A stretch of DNA of 64,000 nucleotides from Leifsonia poae (GCF_027921845.1 NZ_BSEN01000004.1:55696-119695); one strand, 5' to 3'. Counted from the first letter of the stretch, positions 7,897 through 17,034 are shown. The notes: generated by a model from the letters alone, not told the origin. Translations and numbers: made by a program.

Positions 7897-9066
7897 ATGA
7901 TGAGTGATCACTCGAAAGCTCACACGAAAGCGATCCCTGTGCGACTTGCCATGACACTGATGGTCCGCGACGAGGCGGATGTCATCGGTTCGATGATCGA
8001 GCACTCCCTTGCTCAGGGCGTGGACACACTCATCGTCACCGACAACGGCTCGCTCGACGGGACCGTCGAGATCCTGGAGTCGTTCGGCGATGCCATCGAC
8101 CTGCGCCACGATCCCGTGCAGCGCAAGCAGCAGTTCTCCGTGGTCACCGGCATGGCCAGGGACGCCGCAACGCAGTACGGGGCCGACTGGGTGATCAACG
8201 CCGACGCCGACGAGTTCTGGCTCCCCACCGCGGGCGGCGCGACGCTGCGCGAGGTCTTCGAGCTGCTGCCGCGCGAGCTGGCGACGTTCCGGGTCGACGT
8301 GGTCGACATGACGGGGGCGCCCGCCCAACGAGGCACCGGACTCCAGCGCCTGGTCTACCGCGATACGCGCCCCGTGGAGCGGCTGAACGAGCTGGGCATC
8401 CACGCGCACTCGACGCCGGACGCCGTGCACGTCGGCAGCGCGGAGATCGAGGTCGCCCAGGGCAACCACTTCGTGAACCTCGAGCAGAACGGCGAGGTGC
8501 CGAACGGCCTCGGCGTCGAAGTGCTGCACTTCCCCTGGCGCTCGTGGGAGCAGTTCGAGGGCAAGGTCGCCAAGGCGGGCCAGGCCTACGCGGCGAATCC
8601 GGAACTGCAGCCGAGTCCCAATCACCACGGGATGCGGGAGTACTACCGATGGCTGGCGGGTGCCCTGCAGGCGTACTACGTCATCCGGCACCCCGACGCC
8701 GAGGAGCTTGCGGCCGGCATCCGCGACGGGGTCTTCGTCGAGGAGACCAGGATCGCTTCGACCGTGCCGTCGGCTGTCCCCGACGTCCCGCTCTCCGACG
8801 ACGCCCTGATCGCGGGCAGGCGATTCGGCCCGGTGCTGGCTGCGAGCGAGGCGCAGTCGATCGGCGAGCTCCGGGCCAAAGACGCGAGGATCGCCGAGCT
8901 CCTCCGCAACGTCGACGAGGGCAAGCAGCGCATCGACGGGCTCATCGACGAGGTGCGCGAGGCCGGTGATCGCATCGGTGCTCTGCAGCTCGAACTGAAC
9001 ATGCTCCCGACCAGGCGCATCAAGCGGGCGGCGGGTCGCGTGGTCGACCGCGTGCGCAAGCACTGA
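7897..9066 (+). CDS. GT2-family glycosyltransferase (Glyco_tranf_2_4 type)
   Basis: The 389-residue protein starts its fold with RLAMTLMVRDEADVI and carries the TDNGS loop and the metal-binding NADADEFWLP motif typical of the PF13704-like GT2 group. The C-terminal 80 residues are charged and helical (ELRAKDARIAELLRN onward), probably coiled coil. Two adjacent ATG codons at 7897 and 7900 are the likely start; the longer frame to 7819 adds no conserved residues. It is divergent from the two-domain GT and precedes the ABC exporter genes by 76 bases. Its sequence is clearly related to the N-terminal half of the protein at 11321-13012, where the metal motif has been lost. The sugar transferred is unknown. 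Confidence 0.82.
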   Translation: MMSDHSKAHTKAIPVRLAMTLMVRDEADVIGSMIEHSLAQGVDTLIVTDNGSLDGTVEILESFGDAIDLRHDPVQRKQQFSVVTGMARDAATQYGADWVINADADEFWLPTAGGATLREVFELLPRELATFRVDVVDMTGAPAQRGTGLQRLVYRDTRPVERLNELGIHAHSTPDAVHVGSAEIEVAQGNHFVNLEQNGEVPNGLGVEVLHFPWRSWEQFEGKVAKAGQAYAANPELQPSPNHHGMREYYRWLAGALQAYYVIRHPDAEELAAGIRDGVFVEETRIASTVPSAVPDVPLSDDALIAGRRFGPVLAASEAQSIGELRAKDARIAELLRNVDEGKQRIDGLIDEVREAGDRIGALQLELNMLPTRRIKRAAGRVVDRVRKH

Positions 9067-9125
9067 CGCCCGCGGCGGGGTCCGCCTCTCCCGGCCGCTC
9101 CCAGCTTCGCTCGCAGGCGTGCGGA

Positions 9126-9131
9126 TATGCT
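9126..9131 (+). promoter_or_regulatory. -10 hexamer upstream of wzm
   Basis: TATGCT ends 11 nt before ATG 9143, giving a leader of only a few nucleotides if used. This is slightly longer than the 6-7 nt leaderless spacing seen elsewhere in the window. Confidence 0.4.
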
Positions 9132-9142
9132 TACACCTGCCC

Positions 9143-10066
9143 ATGACGACTCCACTCTCTGACAGCGAGATGCGCGAAGCGCGCTTCGCGGCCCTCGCCT
9201 CGACACCGATGGTGCAGGTCGGTCCGACGGCCGGTGCCTTCGGCAAGACCTGGGCCGCCATCCGCGACGTCTTCGCCCAGCGTGAAATGCTCGGCCTGCT
9301 GGTGCGCCGCGACCTCAAGGCCCGCTACAAAGACAGCGCGCTCGGGTTCGTCTGGTCGCTCGTGCGTCCTCTCACCCAACTCGCGATCTACTACGTGGTC
9401 ATCGGGCACTTCCTGCAGGCGGCGAAGGGCACGCCCGACTTCGCGATCTACGTCTTCACCGGACTCACGGCCTTCGCGCTGTTCAGCGAGATCGTGTCGA
9501 GCGGCACCTCGTCGATCGTCGGCAACGCGGGGCTGATCAAGAAGATCTATCTACCGAGAGAGATCTTCCCGCTCGCCAGCGTCGGGTCGGCGCTGTTCAA
9601 CTTCCTGATCCAGTTCGGGATCCTCGTCATCGCGACGCTGGTGTTCGGCAAGTTCCCGATCCACCCGGGCATCGTGTACCTGGTTCCGTCCTTCCTGCTC
9701 CTGGTGATCTTCGGCACGGCGTTCGGCATCCTGCTCTCGGCGCTGAACGTGTATCTGCGCGACATCCAGTACCTCGTCGAGGTCTCGATGATGATCCTCA
9801 TGTGGGCATCGCCCATCGTGTACCCCTGGTCGACCGTGCAGCATGCGCTCGGCAACGGGGTGCTCCTCGACATCTACACCGACAACCCGATCACGCTCGC
9901 GGTGCTGGGGTTCCAGCGCGCCATGTGGGTGGCCGGCGACACGGTGCCTTCCCCCGACTGGCTGATGCCGCGCATCCTGATCGCCTGCGTCATCGGCCTC
10001 GTGATGCTGTTCGGCTTCCAGCGCGTCTTCGCGCGGCTGCAGGGCAACTTCGCCCAGGAACTGTGA
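9143..10066 (+). CDS. wzm: Polysaccharide ABC exporter, permease subunit
   Basis: This 307-residue integral membrane protein belongs to the ABC-2 permease family of Wzm/TagG, which moves lipid-linked polysaccharide or teichoic-type chains to the outer face of the membrane. A cytoplasmic N-terminus with RRDLKARYKDSALGFVWSLVRPL, the family signature, is followed by six predicted spans. The PRE-I-FPLASV segment after the third helix is also characteristic. ATG 9143 is chosen because upstream codons are not conserved. The ATPase partner starts 10 bases downstream. With Wzt it supports an ABC-dependent export route alongside the polymerases at 28-31 kb. Confidence 0.92.
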   Translation: MTTPLSDSEMREARFAALASTPMVQVGPTAGAFGKTWAAIRDVFAQREMLGLLVRRDLKARYKDSALGFVWSLVRPLTQLAIYYVVIGHFLQAAKGTPDFAIYVFTGLTAFALFSEIVSSGTSSIVGNAGLIKKIYLPREIFPLASVGSALFNFLIQFGILVIATLVFGKFPIHPGIVYLVPSFLLLVIFGTAFGILLSALNVYLRDIQYLVEVSMMILMWASPIVYPWSTVQHALGNGVLLDIYTDNPITLAVLGFQRAMWVAGDTVPSPDWLMPRILIACVIGLVMLFGFQRVFARLQGNFAQEL

Positions 10067-10076
10067 CGGAGCGGCG

Positions 10077-11315
10077 ATGACGGACACTACGCAGACCGTG
10101 CCGGAAGGCCCCGAGATCATTGTGATCGACGACGTCTCCAAGCGCTTCGTCGTACGCAAGGACAACTCGCTCAAGGAGCGACTCGTCGCCTTCGGGCGCG
10201 GGCGCCAGCACCGAGAGGACTTCTGGGCCCTCCGCGACGTCTCCGCGCGCATCACCGCAGGCACGACCGTCGGTCTGATCGGCCACAACGGCTCGGGCAA
10301 GTCGACACTGCTGAAGGTCATCGGCGGAATTCTGGAGCCGACGAGCGGCACGGTCAGCCATCGTGGGCGGATCGCCGCGCTGCTCGAACTGGGAGCAGGC
10401 TTCCACCCCGACCTCACCGGCCGCGAGAACGTGTACCTGAACGCCTCGATCCTCGGGCTGTCGCGCGCGGAGACGGATGAGCGCTTCGACGAGATCGTCG
10501 CGTTCTCCGGCATCGCCGCCTTCATCGACACCCAGGTCAAGTTCTACTCGTCGGGCATGTATGTGCGACTGGCGTTCGCCGTCGCCGTGCACACCGATCC
10601 CGACATCCTGCTCGTCGATGAGATCCTGGCGGTCGGCGATGAGGCGTTCCAGCGCAAATGCCTCGACAAGATCCGTTCGTTCCAGGAGCAGGGCCGCACC
10701 ATCCTCCTGGTCACGCACTCACTGAGCCAGGTCACCGAACTCTGCGACTGGGTGATCCTGCTCGACAAGGGCAACGTGATCTTCGAGGGAGAGCCGAACA
10801 AGGGCGTCGCCCTGCTGCGCGAGAACCTCGAAGAGCGCCGCCTCGCCGAGGGCGGCGACCAGGCCGGGATCATGGGCAGGGGCAAGATCCTCGGGGCCCG
10901 CGTGCACCGCGCCGGCGGCGACGAACACGATCCGGTCGTCCCGGGCGACGACCTGGTGGTCGAGCTCGACGTCGAGCACTACGACGGTCTCGACAACTGG
11001 ATGGCCGCGGTGCAGATCGACTCCACCACCGGTCAGGCCGTCTACGGCACGACCACCAAACGGCTCGGTCTGCACCTGGACCGGCTCACCTCGCCGCGGA
11101 CCATCCGGTTCACGATCAAGGACGTGCGCTTCGGCACGGGCAAGTACTTCGTGAACCTGTCCCTCATGGACGATGCCGGGCGGCACATCCACGACCTCCC
11201 GCAGGTCGCCTCGTTCGACGTCCCGTACTACGAATTCGCTGTCGGCGCTGTGTTCGCCGAGCCCGTCGCCGACGACCTCGGCGAGGTGGCGCTCACGGGC
11301 GAGCAGCGGAGCTGA
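10077..11315 (+). CDS. wzt: Polysaccharide ABC exporter, ATPase with C-terminal substrate-recognition domain
   Basis: The 412-residue protein has an ABC ATPase domain (about residues 10-260) with Walker A GLIGHNGSGKST, signature YSSGMYVRLAF and Walker B DILLVDEILAVGDEAF. A C-terminal beta-rich domain (about 270-405) follows. In Wzt homologues that extra domain binds the modified non-reducing end of the glycan, so this exporter may wait for a capped chain; that is inference. ATG 10077 follows wzm by 10 bases with GACGGAGCGGCG upstream. The next gene, a two-part glycosyltransferase, starts 5 bases after its stop, so the ATPase and a chain-finishing enzyme may be coexpressed. Confidence 0.92.
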   Translation: MTDTTQTVPEGPEIIVIDDVSKRFVVRKDNSLKERLVAFGRGRQHREDFWALRDVSARITAGTTVGLIGHNGSGKSTLLKVIGGILEPTSGTVSHRGRIAALLELGAGFHPDLTGRENVYLNASILGLSRAETDERFDEIVAFSGIAAFIDTQVKFYSSGMYVRLAFAVAVHTDPDILLVDEILAVGDEAFQRKCLDKIRSFQEQGRTILLVTHSLSQVTELCDWVILLDKGNVIFEGEPNKGVALLRENLEERRLAEGGDQAGIMGRGKILGARVHRAGGDEHDPVVPGDDLVVELDVEHYDGLDNWMAAVQIDSTTGQAVYGTTTKRLGLHLDRLTSPRTIRFTIKDVRFGTGKYFVNLSLMDDAGRHIHDLPQVASFDVPYYEFAVGAVFAEPVADDLGEVALTGEQRS

Positions 11316-11320
11316 CCGGC

Positions 11321-13012
11321 ATGACCCTCACGGTCGTGCTCCGTCTGACCGATGGTGACGACGACATCGTGGCGGCGTCCGTGCTCCACTATCGCAGCGA
11401 GGGTGTCGACCGCGTCATCATCGTCGACGGCAGCGCGAGCGCAGCTGTGAGCACGGCGTTCGAAGCCGTCGACCCCGACGATCGTGCGGGGGCCGTTCTC
11501 ACCCGTTCGTGGGACCCGGAGGGCGACGGCTGGAGACTGGACGCGCAGGGCGGCGAGTTCTGGGTCGCGACGACCACCGGGGTCCGCCTCGTCGACGCCT
11601 TCGAGCGCATCGAGCGTGGGATCGGTCGCATCGACGTGCCCGTCGTGCCGATGACCGGGCAGCGCGCTCTCTCCGGGCCGGGGTTCGCCCGCCTGACCTT
11701 TCGCGATCTGCGGCCGGGCGCCGCGATCGCCGGGGGCCGACCGGCGACGCGAACCGCTCTGCGCGCCGGCGACGAGTCCCCGGCAGAGGCGCCGGGGATC
11801 GAGGTTCTGCGGCTCGCCGACCGCTCGGTCGAACAAGTGCGGGCGCGTGACGGTCTCTCCGACACCGTGGGAGTCGCCCGGTATCTCGCGGAGCCGGGCA
11901 CGGACGACGTGATCGCGGCAGCCGTGACGGCCGGGTCGCTCAGGGCCGAGAATCGGCTCGCCCCGCTCGCTGCGGCCGGAATCGCCGACGTCGCGCTCAC
12001 CGCCGACGCCGAGGCCGTTGCGCTGCGCGCCGGTCTCGCCGGCGCTCTCGACCGGATCGACGTTCTCGAGCCGGTCGCGGCACAGGCGTCGGCGGCGGAG
12101 GCAGAGCTGCGTCGTCTCGCCGGACGGCGGGCGGTGCGCGTCGCCGATTCGACGGTCAGGATCGCCGGGGCGACCATCGGTCGTGCGCGTCGTGCGGCCG
12201 CCAGCGGTCGACGCACGCTCGCCGAGCGCCGTCGCGCGCGCGCGGACCAGCGCCGCGCGTCCGCGGTGCAGCGCCTCCTCACGCAGCCGCTGCGCCCTGC
12301 TGTCGTCGTCGGAGCCCCGGCAGCGGACGCCGTGCCGGTCATCATGTGCCTCTGGAACCGGCCGGCGCGTTTCGACGCCATCGTGCGCATGATCGCCGGA
12401 CAGCAGCTCGATCGCCCGTTGCGGCTGATCCTGTGGAACAACGGTCCCGCTCATCAGGCGGAATACGAGCGGCGGCTCGCGGCGCTCGCGGAATCGTTCG
12501 AGGGGACCGCCCACGCCGTCGAGCTCATCCGATCGCCGGCGAACATCGGCGGCGTCGCGCGGTTCGTCGTCGCACGTCGCCTCTGGCTGGATGGGTTGCG
12601 CGGACCGTTCATCATGCTCGACGACGACCAGCTGGTCGGTCCGGACTTCGCGGCGACGATGCTGGCCGAGTACGAGCCGCGCACGATCGCGGCATGGTGG
12701 GCGTTCGGCAACCACGGCAGCCACTGGAAGCGCTCCGAACTGGAGCCGGGGGAGCCGGCCGACTACGCCGGAACCGGTGGGGCGATCGTCGACCTCGACC
12801 TCGTGGCCGACCCGTCGTTCTTCGAACTGCCTCCGCGCTTCCTGATGCTCGAAGACCAGTGGATGACGTTCGTCGCCGTCAGCCGCGGCTGGCGCGTGCG
12901 CAAGTCGGCCGTCGCCATCGACCAGGTCATGCAGGAGGAGTCGGGCAACCAGTACCACGCGCTCCGGGCGCTCAAAGACGAGTTCTACGCTTACCTGTAT
13001 GCCGACCGGTAA
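11321..13012 (+). CDS. Two-part glycosyltransferase with decayed N-terminal GT2 domain
   Basis: The 563-residue protein starts at ATG 11321, 5 bases after wzt; the longer open frame upstream is the antisense-like shadow of wzt. Residues about 1-190 align by eye with the GT2 at 7897-9066: VVLRLTDGDDDIVAASVLHY against MTLMVRDEADVIGSMIEHS, and EFWVATTTGVRLVDAFERI against EFWLPTAGGATLREVFELL. The segment carrying the metal motif is shortened, and DAD has become AQGG. A helical Arg-rich linker (about 235-330) leads to a second GT domain (about 335-563) that has VIMCLWNRPARF, the acidic FIMLDDDQLVGPDF and LEDQWMTF, and looks intact. Substrates are unknown; a polymer-finishing role next to Wzt is a guess. 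Confidence 0.78.
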   Translation: MTLTVVLRLTDGDDDIVAASVLHYRSEGVDRVIIVDGSASAAVSTAFEAVDPDDRAGAVLTRSWDPEGDGWRLDAQGGEFWVATTTGVRLVDAFERIERGIGRIDVPVVPMTGQRALSGPGFARLTFRDLRPGAAIAGGRPATRTALRAGDESPAEAPGIEVLRLADRSVEQVRARDGLSDTVGVARYLAEPGTDDVIAAAVTAGSLRAENRLAPLAAAGIADVALTADAEAVALRAGLAGALDRIDVLEPVAAQASAAEAELRRLAGRRAVRVADSTVRIAGATIGRARRAAASGRRTLAERRRARADQRRASAVQRLLTQPLRPAVVVGAPAADAVPVIMCLWNRPARFDAIVRMIAGQQLDRPLRLILWNNGPAHQAEYERRLAALAESFEGTAHAVELIRSPANIGGVARFVVARRLWLDGLRGPFIMLDDDQLVGPDFAATMLAEYEPRTIAAWWAFGNHGSHWKRSELEPGEPADYAGTGGAIVDLDLVADPSFFELPPRFLMLEDQWMTFVAVSRGWRVRKSAVAIDQVMQEESGNQYHALRALKDEFYAYLYADR

Positions 13013-13032
13013 GCGGCGCGACAGCTGCCGCT
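13012..13032 (+). terminator. Short hairpin between GT gene and DUF2142 gene
   Basis: AGCGGC at 13012-13017 pairs with GCCGCT at 13027-13032 around a 9-nt loop, with no T-run. It may be a weak terminator or chance; its last base is the first base of the next -10 box. Confidence 0.25.
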
Positions 13033-13037
13033 AAGCT
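13032..13037 (+). promoter_or_regulatory. -10 hexamer for leaderless DUF2142 gene
   Basis: TAAGCT lies 6 nt before GTG 13044. Confidence 0.6.
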
Positions 13038-13043
13038 TCTCCA

Positions 13044-14561
13044 GTGCTCGTTTCTCCTCCCGCTCCGCGTCGCCGTCGACGGTGGACCTACATCGCACTC
13101 GTTCCGCTCCTCACCCTTCTTGCTCTCGTAGCCTGGGCCGTCTCGTCGCCGATCGGGTCGAGCCCCGACGACGATTACCACCTCCCCAGCATCTGGTGCG
13201 GGCTCGGCGACCGCCCCGGGATCTGCGAGCAGGTCCCCGGTCATCCGGATCAGCGGGCCGTGCCCGACGCGATCGCGGACTCGAAGTGCAACGTGAAGCC
13301 GGAGATCGCGGTCTGCCAGAATCGGCAGGCACCCCCGGCGGGCACGATGACGCCGACGACGCGCGGCAACTTCCAGGGCATCTACCCGCCCGTCTACTAC
13401 TCGTTCATGAGCATCTTCGTCACGCCGAACGTCGCGGCGACGGTGATCGGGCTCCGTATCCTGAACGCCGTCATCTTCGTCGGGCTGATGTCGCTGCTCT
13501 ACTGGCTGCTCGCTCCATCGCGGCGACGCACCCTGATCTGGACGTGGGCCATCGGCATCGTCCCCCTCGGGATGTTCCTGGTCGCCTCCAACAACCCGAG
13601 CGCCTGGGCGGTGATCTCCGGCGGTTCGCTCTGGCTGGCGCTCCTCGGCTACTTCGAGTCGAGCGGGCGGCGGGCGATCGGCCTGGGCATCCTGTCGGCC
13701 GTCCTCGCGGTGATGGGGGCTGGTGCGCGTGCCGACGGGGCGGTCTATACCGTGCTGGCGATCGGCGTCGCCGGGGTGCTCTCGATCGATCGCAGCCGCG
13801 CCTTCTGGCTCAAAGCGATCCTCCCCGCTGCGCTCGTGGTCCTCGCCGCCTTCTTCTATCTGACCGCCGGGCAGTCCGGCGTCTCATCGAGCGGCTTCAG
13901 CAACAAAGACGAGGTCATCACGATCCCGGCACTGCTTTGGAGCAACCTGCTCAACCTGCCGTCGATCTGGGCAGGCAATCTCGGCACCTGGGGTCTCGGG
14001 TGGCTGGACACCCCGATGCCCGCCGTGGTCTGGGTGACCGGCGTCGCCGTCTTCGGCGCCGTGACGTTCGCCGGACTGCGCTCCGCATCGGCTCGCAAGC
14101 TGATCGCGCTGGCCGCGGTCTTCCTCACGCTGTTCGCCATCCCGATGTGGTTGCTCTACGTCAGCCGTGCGCAGGTCGGCGTGCAGGTGCAGCCGCGTTA
14201 CGTGCTGCCGGTGCTGCTGATGTTCGCCGGCGTCGCGCTGCTCACCGTGCGCGGGCGCACGTTCGGGTTCGGCCGGCTGCAGGTCGCCGTCATCGCGGTC
14301 GTCGTCGCAGTGGCCAATGCGGCGGCGCTCCACGTGAACATGCGCCGCTACATCTCGGGGCTCACGGTGAACGACTGGAACCTCAACCACTACGTCGTGT
14401 GGTGGTGGAGCGTGCCGATCTCCCCGATGGTCGCCTGGCTGTTCGGCGTCGTCACCTTCGCCGCGGCGATCGCCCTCGCGCTCTGGTACATCGAGGTGCG
14501 GGGGCCCCGGTCGTCAGCGCTCGACGAGCCGGATGATCAGCCCGCGGTGACCGCCGCGTAG
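13044..14561 (+). CDS. DUF2142 integral membrane protein
   Basis: The 505-residue protein has about 11-12 hydrophobic segments after a short basic N-terminus. The first predicted extracytoplasmic loop contains SSPIGSSPDDDYHLPSIW followed by conserved Cys residues. This acidic, His-containing loop marks DUF2142, a family related to GT-C polyprenyl-phosphate-sugar-dependent transferases; transferase activity is inferred. GTG 13044 is leaderless by geometry (TAAGCT plus 6 nt). Its 3' end overlaps the convergent GT4 gene by 25 bases. A second DUF2142 gene at 17044-18624 shares the loop motif in the form SASPDEPSHIIK. Confidence 0.82.
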   Translation: MLVSPPAPRRRRRWTYIALVPLLTLLALVAWAVSSPIGSSPDDDYHLPSIWCGLGDRPGICEQVPGHPDQRAVPDAIADSKCNVKPEIAVCQNRQAPPAGTMTPTTRGNFQGIYPPVYYSFMSIFVTPNVAATVIGLRILNAVIFVGLMSLLYWLLAPSRRRTLIWTWAIGIVPLGMFLVASNNPSAWAVISGGSLWLALLGYFESSGRRAIGLGILSAVLAVMGAGARADGAVYTVLAIGVAGVLSIDRSRAFWLKAILPAALVVLAAFFYLTAGQSGVSSSGFSNKDEVITIPALLWSNLLNLPSIWAGNLGTWGLGWLDTPMPAVVWVTGVAVFGAVTFAGLRSASARKLIALAAVFLTLFAIPMWLLYVSRAQVGVQVQPRYVLPVLLMFAGVALLTVRGRTFGFGRLQVAVIAVVVAVANAAALHVNMRRYISGLTVNDWNLNHYVVWWWSVPISPMVAWLFGVVTFAAAIALALWYIEVRGPRSSALDEPDDQPAVTAA

Positions 14562-15640
14562 ATCGCTCCGAACTGGTCGGCGATGCGCCGGCGGCTGAAC
14601 CTCTCCCGGATGGGCTCGGCGAGGGTCGCCGACGGGACGTCGCTCAGTCCATCTACCGCGCGCAGGATCGCCGCTGTGTATCCGGCGACGGTGAGGTCGT
14701 CGGTGATCACGCCGTTGCTCTCGTCGATGTAATCCGTGAAGCCGCCCACCCGGCCGGCCACGACGGGCAGGCCGGCGGAGAGTGCTTCGGCGGCCGCCGT
14801 GAAGAAGTTCTCCTGCTCCGTCGGGAGGAAGAAGAGGTTCGCCTTCTCGAAGTACTCGAAGACGGCGTCGGGATCGACCATGCCGGTGAGGGTGAAGCGG
14901 TCGGCGACGCCGAGACGCCGCGACTCCGCCTCGACGTCCGCCTGCAGCGGGCCGCCGCCGACCCAGGTCATCGAGACGTCGGGCCGTTCCTTGGCCAGTT
15001 CGGCAACCACGTCGACGGCCATCAGCGGGTTCTTGCGAGGGACGAGAAAGCCGACACCGACCATCCGGATGCCGGCGGGGTCGCGCTGGATCACCGGGCG
15101 CGGGTTCTCGACGACGCAGGGCACGACATCGACGGGACGACCGCCGGAGAGTTCGCTCAGCACGGCGCCGAGCTGGCCGGTGACGGCTGTGAGGTGACGG
15201 GGGCGACGCAGGACGCGCCGCATCCAGGCGAGCCGTTCCCAGGTGCGTGAGACGCTCGCCGGGTTGGTGACCCCGTTCCAGTGCTCGGTGTGGACCCACG
15301 CGGGCCGCGAGAACGGCAGCGCGACGGCAGCGACGAGCGCCGAGGAGAACGCCATGGTGTGCAGGATGTCGGAAGCGCGCACCGCGCGCGCGATCGCGAC
15401 GAGCATCCGGGCGCTGCGCAGCGGGTGCCGCGGGCTCAGCGAGCGGCGTTGCACGCGGATGCCCCCGTAGACCTCGTTCACGTCCGGTGCCGAGCTCCCG
15501 AGCCGCACGTGGATCACGGCGACGTCCGAGTCGAGCGCGATCGCCTGGGCATGGTTCAGATTGAACGGCGCCTGCGCGGGCTGCGCCTCACTGGGGAACC
15601 ATGTGGTGACCACCGTGACACGGCGCTTCTTGTCTGACAC
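14537..15640 (-). CDS. GT4-family glycosyltransferase
   Basis: This 367-residue GT-B enzyme has the N-terminal VTVVTTWFPSEAQPAQAPF acceptor loop, a central GVGFLVPRKNPLMAVDV segment and the C-terminal PTEQENFFTAAAEALSAGLPVVAG donor-binding motif (the E-x7-E type of GT4). GTG 15640 is preferred over TTG 15655 because TATCCT (15652-15647) sits 6 nt upstream, as at other leaderless starts. The gene overlaps the convergent DUF2142 gene by 25 bases and diverges from the UDP-sugar dehydrogenase gene. It probably extends a lipid-linked glycan; substrate unknown. Confidence 0.87.
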   Translation of the reverse strand: MSDKKRRVTVVTTWFPSEAQPAQAPFNLNHAQAIALDSDVAVIHVRLGSSAPDVNEVYGGIRVQRRSLSPRHPLRSARMLVAIARAVRASDILHTMAFSSALVAAVALPFSRPAWVHTEHWNGVTNPASVSRTWERLAWMRRVLRRPRHLTAVTGQLGAVLSELSGGRPVDVVPCVVENPRPVIQRDPAGIRMVGVGFLVPRKNPLMAVDVVAELAKERPDVSMTWVGGGPLQADVEAESRRLGVADRFTLTGMVDPDAVFEYFEKANLFFLPTEQENFFTAAAEALSAGLPVVAGRVGGFTDYIDESNGVITDDLTVAGYTAAILRAVDGLSDVPSATLAEPIRERFSRRRIADQFGAIYAAVTAG

Positions 15641-15646
15641 CCGTCG

Positions 15647-15652
15647 AGGATA
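15647..15652 (-). promoter_or_regulatory. -10 hexamer for leaderless GT4 gene
   Basis: TATCCT on the minus strand is 6 nt before GTG 15640. Confidence 0.6.
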
Positions 15653-15699
15653 CAAGATCGCCCTGGGCGGCCCGGTGCGGGGCGCTCGCGCGGGCCACG

Positions 15700-15705
15700 T
15701 AGGAT
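15700..15705 (+). promoter_or_regulatory. -10 hexamer of the UDP-sugar dehydrogenase gene
   Basis: TAGGAT gives a leader of about 30 nt that carries a GGGAAGTG Shine-Dalgarno before ATG 15745. Unlike its neighbours this is a conventional leadered promoter. Confidence 0.45.
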
Positions 15706-15744
15706 TGGGGGGTTCGATTGCATCCCGTGGGAAGTGACAGATAG

Positions 15745-17034
15745 ATGAAGATTGCGGTCATCGCGCTCGGCAAGATCGGTTTGCCCCTCGCCGTACAGTT
15801 CGCCTCGAAAGGGCACGAGGTGGTCGGCGTCGACGTCAACCCCCGCACCGTCGAGCTGGTGAACGCCGCGCAGGTCCCCTTCCCCGGTGAGACCGACCTC
15901 GACGAGAAGCTGACCGCAGCAGTCTCCGCCGGTTCGCTGCGGGCGACCACCGATTACGCGGATGCCGTTCCCGGCGCCGACGCCGTCGTGATCGTCGTCC
16001 CTCTGTTCGTCGACCTCGACGCCCGACCCGACTTCGCCTGGATGGATTCCGCCACCGAATCGGTCGCCGCCCACCTCACTCCCGGCACGCTGATCTCGTA
16101 CGAGACGACCTTGCCCGTCGGCACCACGCGCGAGCGCTGGACGCCACGCCTGGAGGAGATCTCGGGACTCACCGAGGGCGTCGATTTCGACGTCGTCTTC
16201 TCGCCGGAGCGTGTGCTCTCCGGGCGCATCTTCGCCGACCTGCGCAAGTACCCCAAGCTGATCGGCGGGCTCACCGAGCGCGGCGCGGCGCGGGCGCTGG
16301 AGTTCTACGAGGCCGTGCTCGACTTCGACGAGCGGCCCGACCTGCCGCGCCCCAACGGCGTCTGGGACCTCGGGTCCGCCGAGGCGGCGGAGTTCGCCAA
16401 GCTGGCCGAGACCACGTATCGGGATGTCAACATCGGCCTGGCGAATCAGTTCGCCCGCTACGCCGAACGCACGGGCATCGACGTGTACCAGGTGATCGAC
16501 GCCTCCAACTCGCAGCCGTACAGCCACATCCACCGGCCGGGCATCGCCGTCGGCGGCCACTGCATCCCGGTGTACCCGCGGCTCTACCTGTGGAACGACC
16601 CCGAGGCGACGATCGTTCGCGCCGCGCGCGAGGCGAACGCTGCCATGCCGGCGCACGCCGTCTCGATGCTCGAGGGCGCCTACGGCGAGCTGACCGGCGC
16701 CCGGGTGGTCGTGCTCGGCGCCGCCTACCGCGGAGGGGTCAAGGAGACCGCGTTCTCCGGCGTCTTCCCCACCGTCGAGGCGCTCCGTGCGCGGGGTGCC
16801 GTCCCCGTCGTCCACGACCCCCTCTACAGCGACGATGAACTGCGGGCTCTCGGCCTCGAGCCGTACACCCTCGGCGATCCGGCGGACGCGGCCGTCATCC
16901 AGACCGACCACGCCGAGTACAAGCCGCTCGGGCCGAGCGACATCCCGGGCGTGAAGGCCCTGGTCGACGGCCGGAGGCTCAGTTCTGCCGATATGTGGCC
17001 CGGCGTCGTGTACCGGGTGGTCGGAGTCTCCTAA
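15745..17034 (+). CDS. UDP-N-acetyl-hexosamine 6-dehydrogenase (WecC/WbpA family)
   Basis: The 429-residue enzyme belongs to the UDP-glucose/GDP-mannose dehydrogenase family and oxidises the C6 of a UDP-sugar to the uronic acid with NAD. Visible are the Rossmann start MKIAVIALGKIGLPLA, the conserved SPERVLSGR segment, the AEFAKLAETTYRDVNIGLANQF helix and the catalytic Cys273 in GGHCIPVYP. The VSPERxxxG and GGHC context fits the N-acetyl-hexosamine branch better than UDP-glucose dehydrogenase. With the epimerase at 20.0 kb and the three genes at 22.3-25.0 kb it completes a Wbp-like set. Its TAA stop is also the start of the next gene's -10 box. Confidence 0.88.
   Translation: MKIAVIALGKIGLPLAVQFASKGHEVVGVDVNPRTVELVNAAQVPFPGETDLDEKLTAAVSAGSLRATTDYADAVPGADAVVIVVPLFVDLDARPDFAWMDSATESVAAHLTPGTLISYETTLPVGTTRERWTPRLEEISGLTEGVDFDVVFSPERVLSGRIFADLRKYPKLIGGLTERGAARALEFYEAVLDFDERPDLPRPNGVWDLGSAEAAEFAKLAETTYRDVNIGLANQFARYAERTGIDVYQVIDASNSQPYSHIHRPGIAVGGHCIPVYPRLYLWNDPEATIVRAAREANAAMPAHAVSMLEGAYGELTGARVVVLGAAYRGGVKETAFSGVFPTVEALRARGAVPVVHDPLYSDDELRALGLEPYTLGDPADAAVIQTDHAEYKPLGPSDIPGVKALVDGRRLSSADMWPGVVYRVVGVS

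Noticed and set aside
5501-7900. Open frame of 799 codons on the plus strand
   Set aside because: Antisense shadow of the two-domain glycosyltransferase; long only because of GC-rich codon structure, with no recognisable motif.
10658-11320. N-terminal extension of the two-part glycosyltransferase
   Set aside because: Overlaps wzt in another frame and is Arg/Pro-rich without conservation; ATG 11321 is the natural start.
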